DNA from: Fen-1298 sp050015675
GTDB taxonomy: Bacteria > Bacteroidota > Ignavibacteria > UBA10030
Direction of reading: 5' to 3'
Length of the DNA: 35,051 nucleotides
Assembly: GCA_050015675.1 (NCBI GenBank)
Contig: JBEKAY010000040.1
Span: forward strand, 1-35,051
This document shows positions 1 to 7,429 of the stretch, piece by piece. Numbering within the stretch: the first letter of the stretch is position 1; each line of letters starts with the position of its first letter. The translations under genes were made by a program, and so were the position numbers. A model generated the notes under the pieces. It did no database searches. It was not told the DNA's origin and worked only from the letters and a program-made list of their open reading frames with translations.

Positions 1-165
1 GAGAAGTCTCTGGTTAACGATATTCTTCTCTCAGGAAGATATCTAGACGCTCCTATCTCTCCTATGACTTTGCCAATGGACCAGGATACAAAAATAATTA
101 TAACAGACTCAACATACGAGGCCGCTCCCCGAAAAAAAATCGGGGCAGTCAAGCTGACAAAATGA
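1..165 (+). CDS. C-terminal end of an unknown protein (partial)
   Basis: Frame 1 is open from the left edge to a TGA at 163-165, giving 54 residues that end in GAVKLTK. The start lies outside the window. I recognise no domain. A CCCCGA/TCGGGG hairpin at 127-145 lies inside the last codons, and a second GC-rich inverted repeat begins at the stop codon, which fits the 3' end of a transcription unit. The reading is only moderately supported, because 54 open codons at an edge can occur by chance. Confidence 0.4.
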   Translation, partial: EKSLVNDILLSGRYLDAPISPMTLPMDQDTKIIITDSTYEAAPRKKIGAVKLTK

Positions 166-200
166 GCCCGCCTACGTTACAAACCAAACTCCGGCGGGCT
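165..200 (+). terminator. Hairpin behind the partial gene, possible terminator
   Basis: AGCCCGCC at 165-172 pairs perfectly with GGCGGGCT at 193-200 across a 20-base loop, starting on the last base of the stop codon. The following bases (TGTACGTTAA) are not a proper T-run, so intrinsic termination is plausible but not certain. The heptamer TACGTTA occurs both in the loop and just after the stem. Confidence 0.45.
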
Positions 201-351
201 TGTACGTTAAGCATGGCGAGTAAAGGTTTTGTGTTTAATTCGAAAGTTGGTATTTTGAACATATTTCATTTTGTGTATATTGAAAATATTTATTAAATCT
301 CATTTTCGTTTATTTCACCTACATCATTCAAAAGTCAGGAAAACAGGTTCT

Positions 352-939
352 ATGAAAAACATTCTAGCTTTTTCTTCGTTCTTCGCGCTCTCCATCTTTA
401 TGCTGGGGTGCGGAAAAGGGGTTGATCCTTCGGTCGAGAACATCGCGATCGAATACATAAAAGCTTCATACGATTATAATTGGGGGAAGATGTCTACATT
501 GCTTGCGCCGGAGAATCTTCGAGAGTTCAAGAACGCAAATATTGCGGTCATATCACGTCAAGATAGTATGTCTCTTGCTCTCGATCATCATGTGCAACAT
601 GATACTATCCTCAATTACACCAGGAGTCAAGCGACGCAGGCCCTTCCACCAGATTCCTTCTTCGTTTGCGTGATGAATGTCGCAGCGCCAACGATTCGCA
701 TGCGTGAATCTTCCTCATACCTTACGCCAACTATCGTTTACCTTGGTGCCGTAAACGAAGGAGATGATACCTTGCATGTTATTTTGAGAATTCGAGTCAT
801 AAAACGAGGAATCCTCTTAACCGATGCGAGAATGCTTAGCATGAAAAGGGGCAAGGAAGGGTGGCGTGTGATACTACCAGAAAGCGTAGTGAACACAGCT
901 ACCAGTTATCTTCAAGTGCATGGCCTTGCACGACGATAA
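352..939 (+). CDS. Small secreted lipoprotein, NTF2-like fold suspected
   Basis: The product is 195 aa. I chose the ATG at 352 rather than the longer frame from 271, because it begins directly with a lipoprotein signal: MKN, a hydrophobic stretch, then the lipobox MLGC with the lipid-accepting Cys at residue 20. This predicts an inner- or outer-membrane anchored periplasmic protein. After the signal, the segment VENIAIEYIKASYDYNWGKM followed by a beta-rich C-terminal half with an ending like KEGWRVILPESVV resembles DUF4878/NTF2-like small proteins. That family assignment is an inference from pattern, not a search. The next gene downstream also carries NTF2-like domains, so the two may be functionally related. 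No catalytic motif is visible. Confidence 0.75.
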   Translation: MKNILAFSSFFALSIFMLGCGKGVDPSVENIAIEYIKASYDYNWGKMSTLLAPENLREFKNANIAVISRQDSMSLALDHHVQHDTILNYTRSQATQALPPDSFFVCVMNVAAPTIRMRESSSYLTPTIVYLGAVNEGDDTLHVILRIRVIKRGILLTDARMLSMKRGKEGWRVILPESVVNTATSYLQVHGLARR

Positions 940-1173
940 AACTGTAGACCCGAACTCAGATGTTCATCATCTGAACATTTACAGAGCTCCGCCTGTTGAG
1001 TGCAATTTGCAAATTTGCAATGCCGCAGCTTACTTATCAGCCGCCTTTTTGGCGGAGCGCCCATCTGTTAGGTTGCAAGCTTTCATCGATATGGTAACAA
1101 TCTCAGAAAGCATCGTTGAAAAAAGGTTTATTTTCCTAATAATCACAATTGGGAAATAGAAAGGAATTTCTGA
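940..1173. other. 234-bp spacer with several short palindromes
   Basis: No gene is supported here. It holds TCAGATG (956-962) paired with CATCTGA (968-974), a 14-bp perfect palindrome TTGCAAATTTGCAA at 1007-1020, and a hairpin CCGCC-TTTTT-GGCGG at 1041-1055. The last could be a weak terminator or an operator-like element. An AAGGA Shine-Dalgarno stands before the ATG at 1174. Confidence 0.5.
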
Positions 1174-2634
1174 ATGAAAAAGGTCAATATATTTCTCTGG
1201 ATGTTTTTACCTCTCGCCTTGTTGCACGCTCGTACAATAGAGGATTCTCTTGAAATACGTAGATCGGTTTTGGATTATGCCGAAGGATTTTACTCAGGAG
1301 ATGTCGTGAGAATGGAACGTGCACTTTATCCGGACATCAACCATGTTAAACCCGGGAAGGTTTCTCAAGCAGGAAACATTGCGCTAATATACTCTACCAA
1401 CTCAGAACTTCTTGAGGCAGCGCACTCTGGGGCAGGGAAACTGGAAGAGGGGAAAAGACAGATATCGATCAATATTCTGAGCATCTATAAGAATGTAGCG
1501 AACGTCAAATTGGTATCGGCTAAATTCAACGATTATGTGCAGCTGGTGAAAAATAACAATCGATGGAAGATTATCAATGTATTATGTACAAACGGTTCGG
1601 ACATACCGGATAAAATAAAGGATTTTAAACCAGAACAAGAAAAATCTGTAATCAAGAAAACAGCTGAAGATTATATTCATGGAATATTTACTAGCGATAC
1701 AAAACGATTGGAATCTGTGGTCCATCCCGAATATAATAAAGTGACGTTGACAACAGTGGAGGGCTCCGATAAAACTGTCTTTGGAAAACAAAAATATTCC
1801 ACATTAATTGAAAACAGCAGTGCTAAACTCATAATGATTGATGAACCGAAATGGATGATCGAAGTCAAGGTTGTGGATGTGATGGACGGTCTGGCGTTAG
1901 TTGAAATATCTACGGGATTTAATTATGAATATATTCAAATGTTCAAATCCGGCGAACAATGGAGAATAGTAAACAGTATTGTCGTGGACAATCCTAAAAG
2001 TTCATACTATCAATACTTGCCGGCGATAGTCGGAACGCCTATGCCCGATTTTACACTCCAGGTCTACGGTGGAGGAACGTTTACTCTCTCAGAACAAAAA
2101 GGTAAAAATGTGCTCTTAATTTTTCTACGAGGGTCGTTGGGAAATATTTGGTGTAAGATCTGTCAATACTGGTATGCGGAGCTAAGCGAGCTAGAAAGAT
2201 CAGAAGGTTTACGGAAAAAGTATAATGTGGAAATTGTTTTTGTTCTGCCGTACAGCAGTGAAAAGATTTCTGATTTCTTCCGAACCATCCCAACGGGCCT
2301 GGAAGAAATGGAAAAAGCGAAGAACCCGGGACAGGATGCATCGCTTTGGCAAAAAGAGGCAGCGGAAGTTAAAAAGAGAATGTTTCCCCAAAAATATGAA
2401 TGGAAACAAAAAGATATTTCGACGTCCCTGCCGATGCTTGTTGATTCAGAGAGAGTTGTATCAAAAAGGTTAAAACTATTTACGACACACTGGGATCAGA
2501 TAAATTCAGCGCAAAATATACCGACAACATATATTATCGATAAGAATGGCATTGTGGCTTTTAAGTATCACAGTCAGACAACATATGATCGACCGGATTG
2601 GAATTACATAAAGAACATTCTGGAAAAAATGTAA
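1174..2634 (+). CDS. Secreted NTF2-like (x2) / redoxin fusion protein
   Basis: The product is 486 aa with a signal peptide (MKKVNIFLWMFLPLALLHA). Residues about 22-140 and 155-275 form two related units, each starting with a helix like 'VLDYAEGFYSGDVVRMERALYPD' / 'TAEDYIHGIFTSDTKRLESVVHPE' and ending with W-[KR]-I-[IV]-N. This is the pattern of the putative lumazine-binding/NTF2-like family. Residues about 287-486 are a thioredoxin-fold redoxin domain of the AhpC/TSA type (PMPDFTLQVYGGGTFTLSEQKGKNVLLIF) with W326-C327-K-I-C330, then the late IPTTYIIDKNGIVAFKYHS segment typical of such domains. It should act in the periplasm as a thiol oxidoreductase or peroxidase-like enzyme; the substrate is unknown. 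An AAGGA ribosome site precedes the ATG. The domain combination is unusual. Confidence 0.8.
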   Translation: MKKVNIFLWMFLPLALLHARTIEDSLEIRRSVLDYAEGFYSGDVVRMERALYPDINHVKPGKVSQAGNIALIYSTNSELLEAAHSGAGKLEEGKRQISINILSIYKNVANVKLVSAKFNDYVQLVKNNNRWKIINVLCTNGSDIPDKIKDFKPEQEKSVIKKTAEDYIHGIFTSDTKRLESVVHPEYNKVTLTTVEGSDKTVFGKQKYSTLIENSSAKLIMIDEPKWMIEVKVVDVMDGLALVEISTGFNYEYIQMFKSGEQWRIVNSIVVDNPKSSYYQYLPAIVGTPMPDFTLQVYGGGTFTLSEQKGKNVLLIFLRGSLGNIWCKICQYWYAELSELERSEGLRKKYNVEIVFVLPYSSEKISDFFRTIPTGLEEMEKAKNPGQDASLWQKEAAEVKKRMFPQKYEWKQKDISTSLPMLVDSERVVSKRLKLFTTHWDQINSAQNIPTTYIIDKNGIVAFKYHSQTTYDRPDWNYIKNILEKM

Positions 2635-2761
2635 ACAAAAAGTTCATTTATTGTCAAATGATCAACACTAGGGATGATCGAAAGAGTCCCGTAGAAAGCA
2701 CGGGGCGAGTCCAACCCTTTCGTATTTGTTTTTGAAGAGATCGAGATCATATTGAGTAAAT

Positions 2762-3850
2762 TTATTTACCTCTTCGCCGTTCGCTTTTATTTTCTGATCG
2801 CTTTTCTCGAGCAGGTTTGTTTGGTTGTGTGATCCGAGAACTCTCTCTTCGTTGTTCTATTCGCTTCTGCTGACCTTTATATTCAGAGGGCGGCGAGGGA
2901 TTCTGTCTACGCTCATGCCGCTGGATCAACTCGCGGCGCATTTCATTTCTATCACGCTGTGATTGTTGTTGTATTTGCGGTGTGCGAGATTCAATACGCG
3001 GTTGTGCGACTTTATTCATATCAATTGAAAGATTTCGTTCACCTCGTTGTGTTTCGATGCGTTCCGTACTGCGTAGCATCTCATCCCGTGTAGGACGATA
3101 AATTTCGATGCGTTGGTTGTCATTTGATTGTGTTATTCTTTCGCCGGATTGTCCTCGGATTTCCCTCACTTCTGTTCTTGCAAAACGTACATTGCCTCGG
3201 CGTTCGATAACAGCTCTGTCAACCCCGCGATTTATAATACGCTCGCGATCCATTCCATATTGTGGGCCGCTGCGGCCGGTGTGAATGAATCGCCTTGCAT
3301 ATTCTTCCGGCGCAGTGTCGCGAAAGCGAATGACAGAACCGAAACGATTGTAATGAACGATGTTCCAATAATGTGCAGGTGCACTCCAATGAGTCGTGAA
3401 CCGAATTCCAAATGTCATATGGAATGTCGCGTACGGTGGTAACGGAGCCCAGCCAATGTAGTCATCGTCGTAGCGCCACTCGACCCACGCCGGCGCCCAT
3501 ACATCATCCGGCGTCCACACCCAGCCGTAGTAATCATCATAATACCAGCGTCCATAATGGTACGTGATCCAACCGAATGGTTCATTGGACATCCAATACC
3601 ATCCATAATCATCGGTCCATACCCAACGGCCTACAAGGTACGGGCGCCAGTGATGAGGAATGTGAAACGGACGCCAGACGCGGGTTCCGGATTCCACCTT
3701 AATCCATTCGCCGTGAGGTACAAGAGACGAATAGAAAAAACCGAATTGTATTCCGATATCAGATATTACTGGATTGGATGTTGCTGAAGATTTTGGAGTG
3801 AGCAGATTAGCTGTAATGAAAATTGAGAGGAATAAAAGTAATCGTTTCAT
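2762..3850 (-). CDS. DUF6600-like secreted protein, YXGW-rich with basic tail
   Basis: The product is 362 aa with a signal peptide (MKRLLLFLSIFITANLLTPKSSA). Residues about 40-135 are rich in aromatic repeats of the type GRW-[VY]-[WY]-x-D-D-Y-Y-G-W (VGRWVWTDDYGWYW, YGRWYYDDYYGWVW, WRYDDDYIGWAPLPP), the hallmark of DUF6600/YXWGXW-type proteins found in envelope proteins of Bacteroidota and relatives. The C-terminal half (about 200-362) is low-complexity, rich in Arg, Gln, Glu and Ser, and probably disordered. Function is unknown; a periplasmic or cell-surface role is inferred. A GAGGT ribosome site lies just upstream of the start on the - strand. It follows yebC but is separated from it by 385 bp, so it probably has its own promoter. 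Confidence 0.8.
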   Translation of the reverse strand: MKRLLLFLSIFITANLLTPKSSATSNPVISDIGIQFGFFYSSLVPHGEWIKVESGTRVWRPFHIPHHWRPYLVGRWVWTDDYGWYWMSNEPFGWITYHYGRWYYDDYYGWVWTPDDVWAPAWVEWRYDDDYIGWAPLPPYATFHMTFGIRFTTHWSAPAHYWNIVHYNRFGSVIRFRDTAPEEYARRFIHTGRSGPQYGMDRERIINRGVDRAVIERRGNVRFARTEVREIRGQSGERITQSNDNQRIEIYRPTRDEMLRSTERIETQRGERNLSIDMNKVAQPRIESRTPQIQQQSQRDRNEMRRELIQRHERRQNPSPPSEYKGQQKRIEQRRESSRITQPNKPAREKRSENKSERRRGK

Positions 3851-4054
3851 GGGATACCTCGCACATTAGCTTTCATTTGCCAAGCATAGTATCGCAAGCA
3901 ATGTGCCATGAAATTCAATAATTCTTGAGGCATTACGGCAGAGAGACTGAATGAATTGTCTATTCCCCGATTCATTCTGTTTGTTTTTTAGTACATGGTA
4001 GATGGGTTTGTGTTTGTTAAATTTTTTAGTAACTGATAAAAAACTTTTTTTCGG

Positions 4055-4082
4055 TAGCGTCAGGAGGTACCTCCTGACGCTA
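4055..4082. repeat. 28-bp perfect palindrome
   Basis: TAGCGTCAGGAGGT and its exact reverse complement meet at GGTACC with no spacer bases. On the - strand it is followed by an interrupted run (CCGAAAAAAAGTTTTTT), so a role as terminator for yebC is possible. The perfect dyad also suits a protein-binding site or a REP-like repeat. The same AG[CT]GTCAGGA core recurs at 4114. Confidence 0.8.
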
Positions 4083-4115
4083 ATAATGGCAATTTCTCAG
4101 ATAGTAATGTTGGAG

Positions 4116-4161
4116 TGTCAGGACGTCCGCCAGAAAGAAAGCGGATAAAAAAGTCCTGACA
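4116..4161. repeat. Imperfect inverted repeat related to the 4055 palindrome
   Basis: TGTCAGGAC at 4116-4124 pairs with GTCCTGACA at 4153-4161; inside it GTCCGC/GCGGA also pair around an A-rich loop. It starts with the same GTCAGGA word as the neighbouring palindrome, which suggests two members of one short palindromic repeat family, the second interrupted by about 20 bases. Confidence 0.65.
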
Positions 4162-4235
4162 TCACCTGTAACAAGTGGGATTTCTTTGAAATATCATTCT
4201 AGCGGAAATGGAAAACCTTCCGAAGAATTTCTCAG

Positions 4236-4946
4236 CTAAACCATATTGTGAAAGACCGACTGCACGTCGTCGTCTTCTTCTATTCTATCAATCAGTTCCT
4301 TTACTTCTTTTGCTTGTTCTTCAGATAATTCTTTTGTCGTGGTGGGAAGATACTGAAGCTCGGAGCTTTTAACATCAATTTCTTTTTCTTCAAAATATTT
4401 TAACATCTTGCCGTAATCTTGAAATGAAGTGTAAATAAGCAGTTCTTGCTCATGTTGAGAAAGATCGTCAAGGCCGTGGTCGATGAGCTCTAATTCGAAT
4501 TCATCAAGATCGGGAACCGCAGCCGCCGTAACACGGATCAGCCCTTTGCGTTCGAACAAAAACATAAGGGAACCTGATGAACCAAGCGATCCGCCACCTT
4601 TAGTTAAGTAATGCCGGACGTTGGCGACGGTGCGTGTTGGGTTGTCGGTAGTGCATTCAATAACGACACCAATACCATGTGGAGCATACCCTTCATAAAT
4701 AATTTCTTCATAACCGGTTGTGTCTTTGTCCGATGCACGTTTGATAGCGGCTTCAACGCGATCCTTCGGCATGTTGACGCTTTTTGCGTTTTGTATCGCG
4801 ATACGAAGTCGCGGGTTGCCTTTAGGATCGGGGCCGCCCATTTTGACTGCAACGTTTATTTCACGTCCGATCCTGTTAAATGCTTTCGACATCCGCGCAA
4901 AGCGCGCGAACATCACATACTTTCTTGTCTCATATATTCTACCCAT
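4236..4946 (-). CDS. yebC: YebC/PmpR (TACO1) family protein
   Basis: The product is 236 aa, close to the family's usual length of about 240-250. It starts MGRIYETRKYVMFARFARMSKAF and continues with the conserved GGPDPKGNPRLRIAIQNAKSVNMPKDRVEAAIKRA and the YEGYAPHGIGVVIECTTDNPTRTVANVRHYLTKGGGSLGSSGSLMFLFERKG segment that defines the family (names split here by domain: N-terminal helical domain, then two alpha/beta domains). Members were first described as DNA-binding regulators; more recent work places them in translation, helping ribosomes on difficult sequences such as proline stretches. The protein is cytoplasmic. The gene is divergent from guaA with a 118-bp shared upstream region. Confidence 0.95.
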   Translation of the reverse strand: MGRIYETRKYVMFARFARMSKAFNRIGREINVAVKMGGPDPKGNPRLRIAIQNAKSVNMPKDRVEAAIKRASDKDTTGYEEIIYEGYAPHGIGVVIECTTDNPTRTVANVRHYLTKGGGSLGSSGSLMFLFERKGLIRVTAAAVPDLDEFELELIDHGLDDLSQHEQELLIYTSFQDYGKMLKYFEEKEIDVKSSELQYLPTTTKELSEEQAKEVKELIDRIEEDDDVQSVFHNMV

Positions 4947-5030
4947 AAACTTTTCTCTATTTCATTGATTTGAAAAAAATTTGTTTGCATAAGATACGAA
5001 TCTTCTGCCACATTTGGAAGAGTTGTGATT

Positions 5031-5059
5031 TTGAATGGCACCTGACTTTTTCCTATATT
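5031..5059 (+). promoter_or_regulatory. Predicted guaA promoter, very close to the ATG
   Basis: TTGAAT (5031-5036) and TATATT (5054-5059) are separated by exactly 17 bases, a good match to a sigma-70 type promoter. The -10 box ends only 5 bases before the guaA ATG at 5065, so transcription would begin at or next to the start codon. No Shine-Dalgarno is present between them. Confidence 0.5.
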
Positions 5060-5064
5060 AGCGT

Positions 5065-6609
5065 ATGGAACACACACAATCTCTTCTTGTCCTCGACTTC
5101 GGATCGCAATATACACAGCTCATTGCCCGACGGGTGCGTGAGTTAGGAGTCTATTCTGAAATCCACCCGTTTTCTTATTCTATCGAACACATACAGCAGC
5201 TTCAGCCCGTCGGTATTATCTTATCAGGCGGTCCGATGAGTGTCTATGAAAAAGATGCGCCGAAACCTGATCCGGGAATCTTTGAATTAGGAATTCCGAT
5301 TCTCGGAATCTGCTACGGCCTCCAACTGTTTGCGGATAGATTTAGCGGTAAAGTTAATTCTGCTGCACGCCGCGAGTACGGCAAAGCAGTTTTGCAAATA
5401 GACAATCATAGCGATCTTTTCACTGGGCTTGATGCAACTACGACGGTGTGGATGAGTCACGGCGATGCATTGAGTCAGCTGCCTGATGGATTTGAACCGA
5501 TTGCGCATTCTCACAATGCGCCTATTTGCGCCATCCGGAATCAGAAGAATAAAATGTTCGGCGTGCAATTTCATCCGGAAGTAGTACACACACCGGACGG
5601 AAAGAAAATTCTTGCCAATTTTTTATTTAACGTCTGCAGAGCGAAAGGTAACTGGACACCGGCTTCGTTTGTTGAACAAGCGGAAAAAGAAATTCGTACA
5701 AGAGTCGGATCGGCAAAAGTTTTATGCGCACTGAGCGGCGGCGTGGATTCATCGGTGCTTGCTGTTTTGCTGCATCGAGCTGTCGGAGATCAGCTACATT
5801 GCGTTCATATCAATAATGGATTGATGCGGAAGAATGAAAGCGAACAGGTGGGTAAAACCTTTCGCGATACATTTCATATCAATCTCTCTTATGTAGATGC
5901 GACCGACATTTTTCTATCCCAGCTTGCAGGTGTAGACGATCCGGAAAAGAAAAGAAAAATAATCGGCAAGACATTTATTGAGGTGTTTGAAGAGAAAGCA
6001 AAAAAGTTAAGCGGTTCAGTTGAATATCTTGCGCAGGGGACTCTGTATCCCGATGTGATTGAATCGGTTTCGTTCAAAGGCCCTTCAGTGACAATCAAGT
6101 CTCACCACAATGTCGGTGGATTACCGGAGAAGATGAACTTCAAGCTCATCGAGCCGTTTCGCGAGCTCTTTAAAGATGAAGTGCGTGAAATTGGACGATT
6201 ACTTGGCGTACCGACTGACTTAATTGGAAGGCATCCGTTTCCTGGGCCCGGACTTGCAGTGCGCGTGCTTGGCGATATCACAAAAGAAAAACTTACACTG
6301 CTTCGCGAAGCAGACGATATTTTTATTCAGGAGCTGAAACGTTCAAAACTCTATGATAAAATCTGGCAGGCGTTTGTGGTTCTGCTTCCAATCCGTTCCG
6401 TTGGTGTGATGGGCGATGGACGCACATACGAAAATGCCGTTGCGCTGCGTGCCGTAACAAGTGTGGATGGAATGACGGCTGATTGGGCAAAAATTCCGAG
6501 TGATGTGCTTGCACATATTTCAAACAGGATTACGAATGAATTGCGCGGCATCAATCGAGTAGTCTATGACATCAGCTCCAAACCGCCGGCGACAATAGAG
6601 TGGGAGTAG
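5065..6609 (+). CDS. guaA: GMP synthase (glutamine-hydrolysing)
   Basis: The enzyme makes GMP from XMP, ATP and glutamine in the cytoplasm, the last step of guanine nucleotide synthesis. The 514-aa product has the full family layout. Residues 1-190 are a class I glutamine amidotransferase with nucleophile C83 (GICYGLQL), H170 and E172 (VQFHPEV). Residues 200-395 are the ATP-pyrophosphatase domain with the PP-loop SGGVDSS at 224-230. The C-terminal dimerisation domain ends PPATIEWE, the canonical terminus. It is preceded by a promoter almost touching the start codon and followed by 92 bp with small tandem repeats before an ABC transporter gene, so it is probably monocistronic. Confidence 0.98.
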   Translation: MEHTQSLLVLDFGSQYTQLIARRVRELGVYSEIHPFSYSIEHIQQLQPVGIILSGGPMSVYEKDAPKPDPGIFELGIPILGICYGLQLFADRFSGKVNSAARREYGKAVLQIDNHSDLFTGLDATTTVWMSHGDALSQLPDGFEPIAHSHNAPICAIRNQKNKMFGVQFHPEVVHTPDGKKILANFLFNVCRAKGNWTPASFVEQAEKEIRTRVGSAKVLCALSGGVDSSVLAVLLHRAVGDQLHCVHINNGLMRKNESEQVGKTFRDTFHINLSYVDATDIFLSQLAGVDDPEKKRKIIGKTFIEVFEEKAKKLSGSVEYLAQGTLYPDVIESVSFKGPSVTIKSHHNVGGLPEKMNFKLIEPFRELFKDEVREIGRLLGVPTDLIGRHPFPGPGLAVRVLGDITKEKLTLLREADDIFIQELKRSKLYDKIWQAFVVLLPIRSVGVMGDGRTYENAVALRAVTSVDGMTADWAKIPSDVLAHISNRITNELRGINRVVYDISSKPPATIEWE

Positions 6610-6667
6610 CTTCAATGAAAAATAATAGAATGCAAAATGAAAAATGTCGAAAGCAAAGTGCTAAAGA

Positions 6668-6695
6668 ACTGATAACTGATTACTGAAAACTGATA
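6668..6695. repeat. Four tandem heptamers (ACTGAWW)
   Basis: ACTGATA, ACTGATT, ACTGAAA and ACTGATA follow one another without gaps between guaA and the ABC transporter gene. The stretch just before it repeats words like AATGAAAAATG. Such heptanucleotide arrays in gene spacers are known in other bacteria (for example cyanobacterial short tandem repeats). No function is assigned. Confidence 0.75.
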
Positions 6696-6701
6696 GCTTT
6701 A

Positions 6702-7424
6702 ATGATCCAACTTGAGAACGTTACAAAAAAATTTGGCAACTTCACGGCAGTTGATAATCTCACATTGACTGTACCGAAAGGTGAGTTTTTCGGATTTCTT
6801 GGGCCAAACGGCGCGGGAAAAACTACTACCATCAAAATGATTGTTGGCTTGTTTGCTCCGACGTCGGGCAGTATCCTTGTGAACGGTTATGATATTGTTA
6901 AACAGCCGATGGAAGCTAAACAGTCCATTGCTTATGTACCTGATATTCCATTCTTGTATGAAAAACTCACAGGCCGGGAATTTCTCTACTTCATTGGCGG
7001 ATTGTTCAAGATTCCAAAATCAACACTGCATAATCGCGTTGCTGAACTTATTGATCATTTTGAAATCGGTAGCTGGGTTGACAAGCGAACAGAAGATTAT
7101 TCGCAGGGAATGAAACAGCGGATTACGATCGCCGTTGGGCTTCTTCATCATCCAAAAACAATCATCATCGATGAACCGATGATAGGATTGGATCCGCGCA
7201 GCGCGAAGATAGTGCGGGATACGCTGCGCAGGCAATCGCAGAACGGCGTCTCTATTCTCATGTCCACGCACAGCCTGCCGGTCGCTGAAGAACTTTGCGA
7301 CAGGATAGGTATTATCAACAACGGAAAATTAGTTTTCTGTGATACGCGCGAGCAGCTGCAGTTAGACAAAGCACGGTACGACGGGAAGTTTGAATCCGTC
7401 TTCTTGGAAGTTACCAAACAATAG
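6702..7424 (+). CDS. ABC transporter ATP-binding protein (ABC-2 exporter type)
   Basis: The 240-aa product is a single nucleotide-binding domain that powers the membrane partner encoded next. Visible motifs are Walker A GPNGAGKT (34-41), the signature YSQGMKQR (133-140), Walker B IIIDEP (154-159), the D-loop GLDP and the switch His in STHS (190). The overall pattern (MIQLENVTKKFGNFTAVDNLTL) is that of the CcmA/NatA-like exporter subgroup. It lies 5 bp before the permease gene, so the pair is one transporter. The substrate cannot be told from sequence; drug, polysaccharide or lipid export are all possible. Confidence 0.93.
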   Translation: MIQLENVTKKFGNFTAVDNLTLTVPKGEFFGFLGPNGAGKTTTIKMIVGLFAPTSGSILVNGYDIVKQPMEAKQSIAYVPDIPFLYEKLTGREFLYFIGGLFKIPKSTLHNRVAELIDHFEIGSWVDKRTEDYSQGMKQRITIAVGLLHHPKTIIIDEPMIGLDPRSAKIVRDTLRRQSQNGVSILMSTHSLPVAEELCDRIGIINNGKLVFCDTREQLQLDKARYDGKFESVFLEVTKQ

Positions 7425-7429
7425 CGCGC

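Larger units (their letters stand above)
3851..4235. other. 385-bp spacer between yebC and the DUF6600 gene
   Basis: No open frame of note. It contains an inverted repeat GAATGAAT (3949-3956) / ATTCATTC (3970-3977), a 28-bp perfect palindrome at 4055-4082 and a related imperfect inverted repeat at 4116-4161. Both flanking genes read leftward, so it must hold the end of the yebC transcript and the promoter of the DUF6600 gene. I could not place a convincing promoter. Confidence 0.7.

Noticed and set aside
1061..1080. GTTAGGT at 1067 and GTTAGGC at 12001 as possible integron attC core sites
   Set aside because: The matching RYYYAAC arm at the right distance with the paired inner boxes is absent in both places, and no integrase or cassette array is present.
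920..1159. A 79-codon + strand frame after the lipoprotein gene
   Set aside because: It overlaps the end of the lipoprotein gene, has no ribosome site, no recognisable domain and runs through hairpins; judged spurious.
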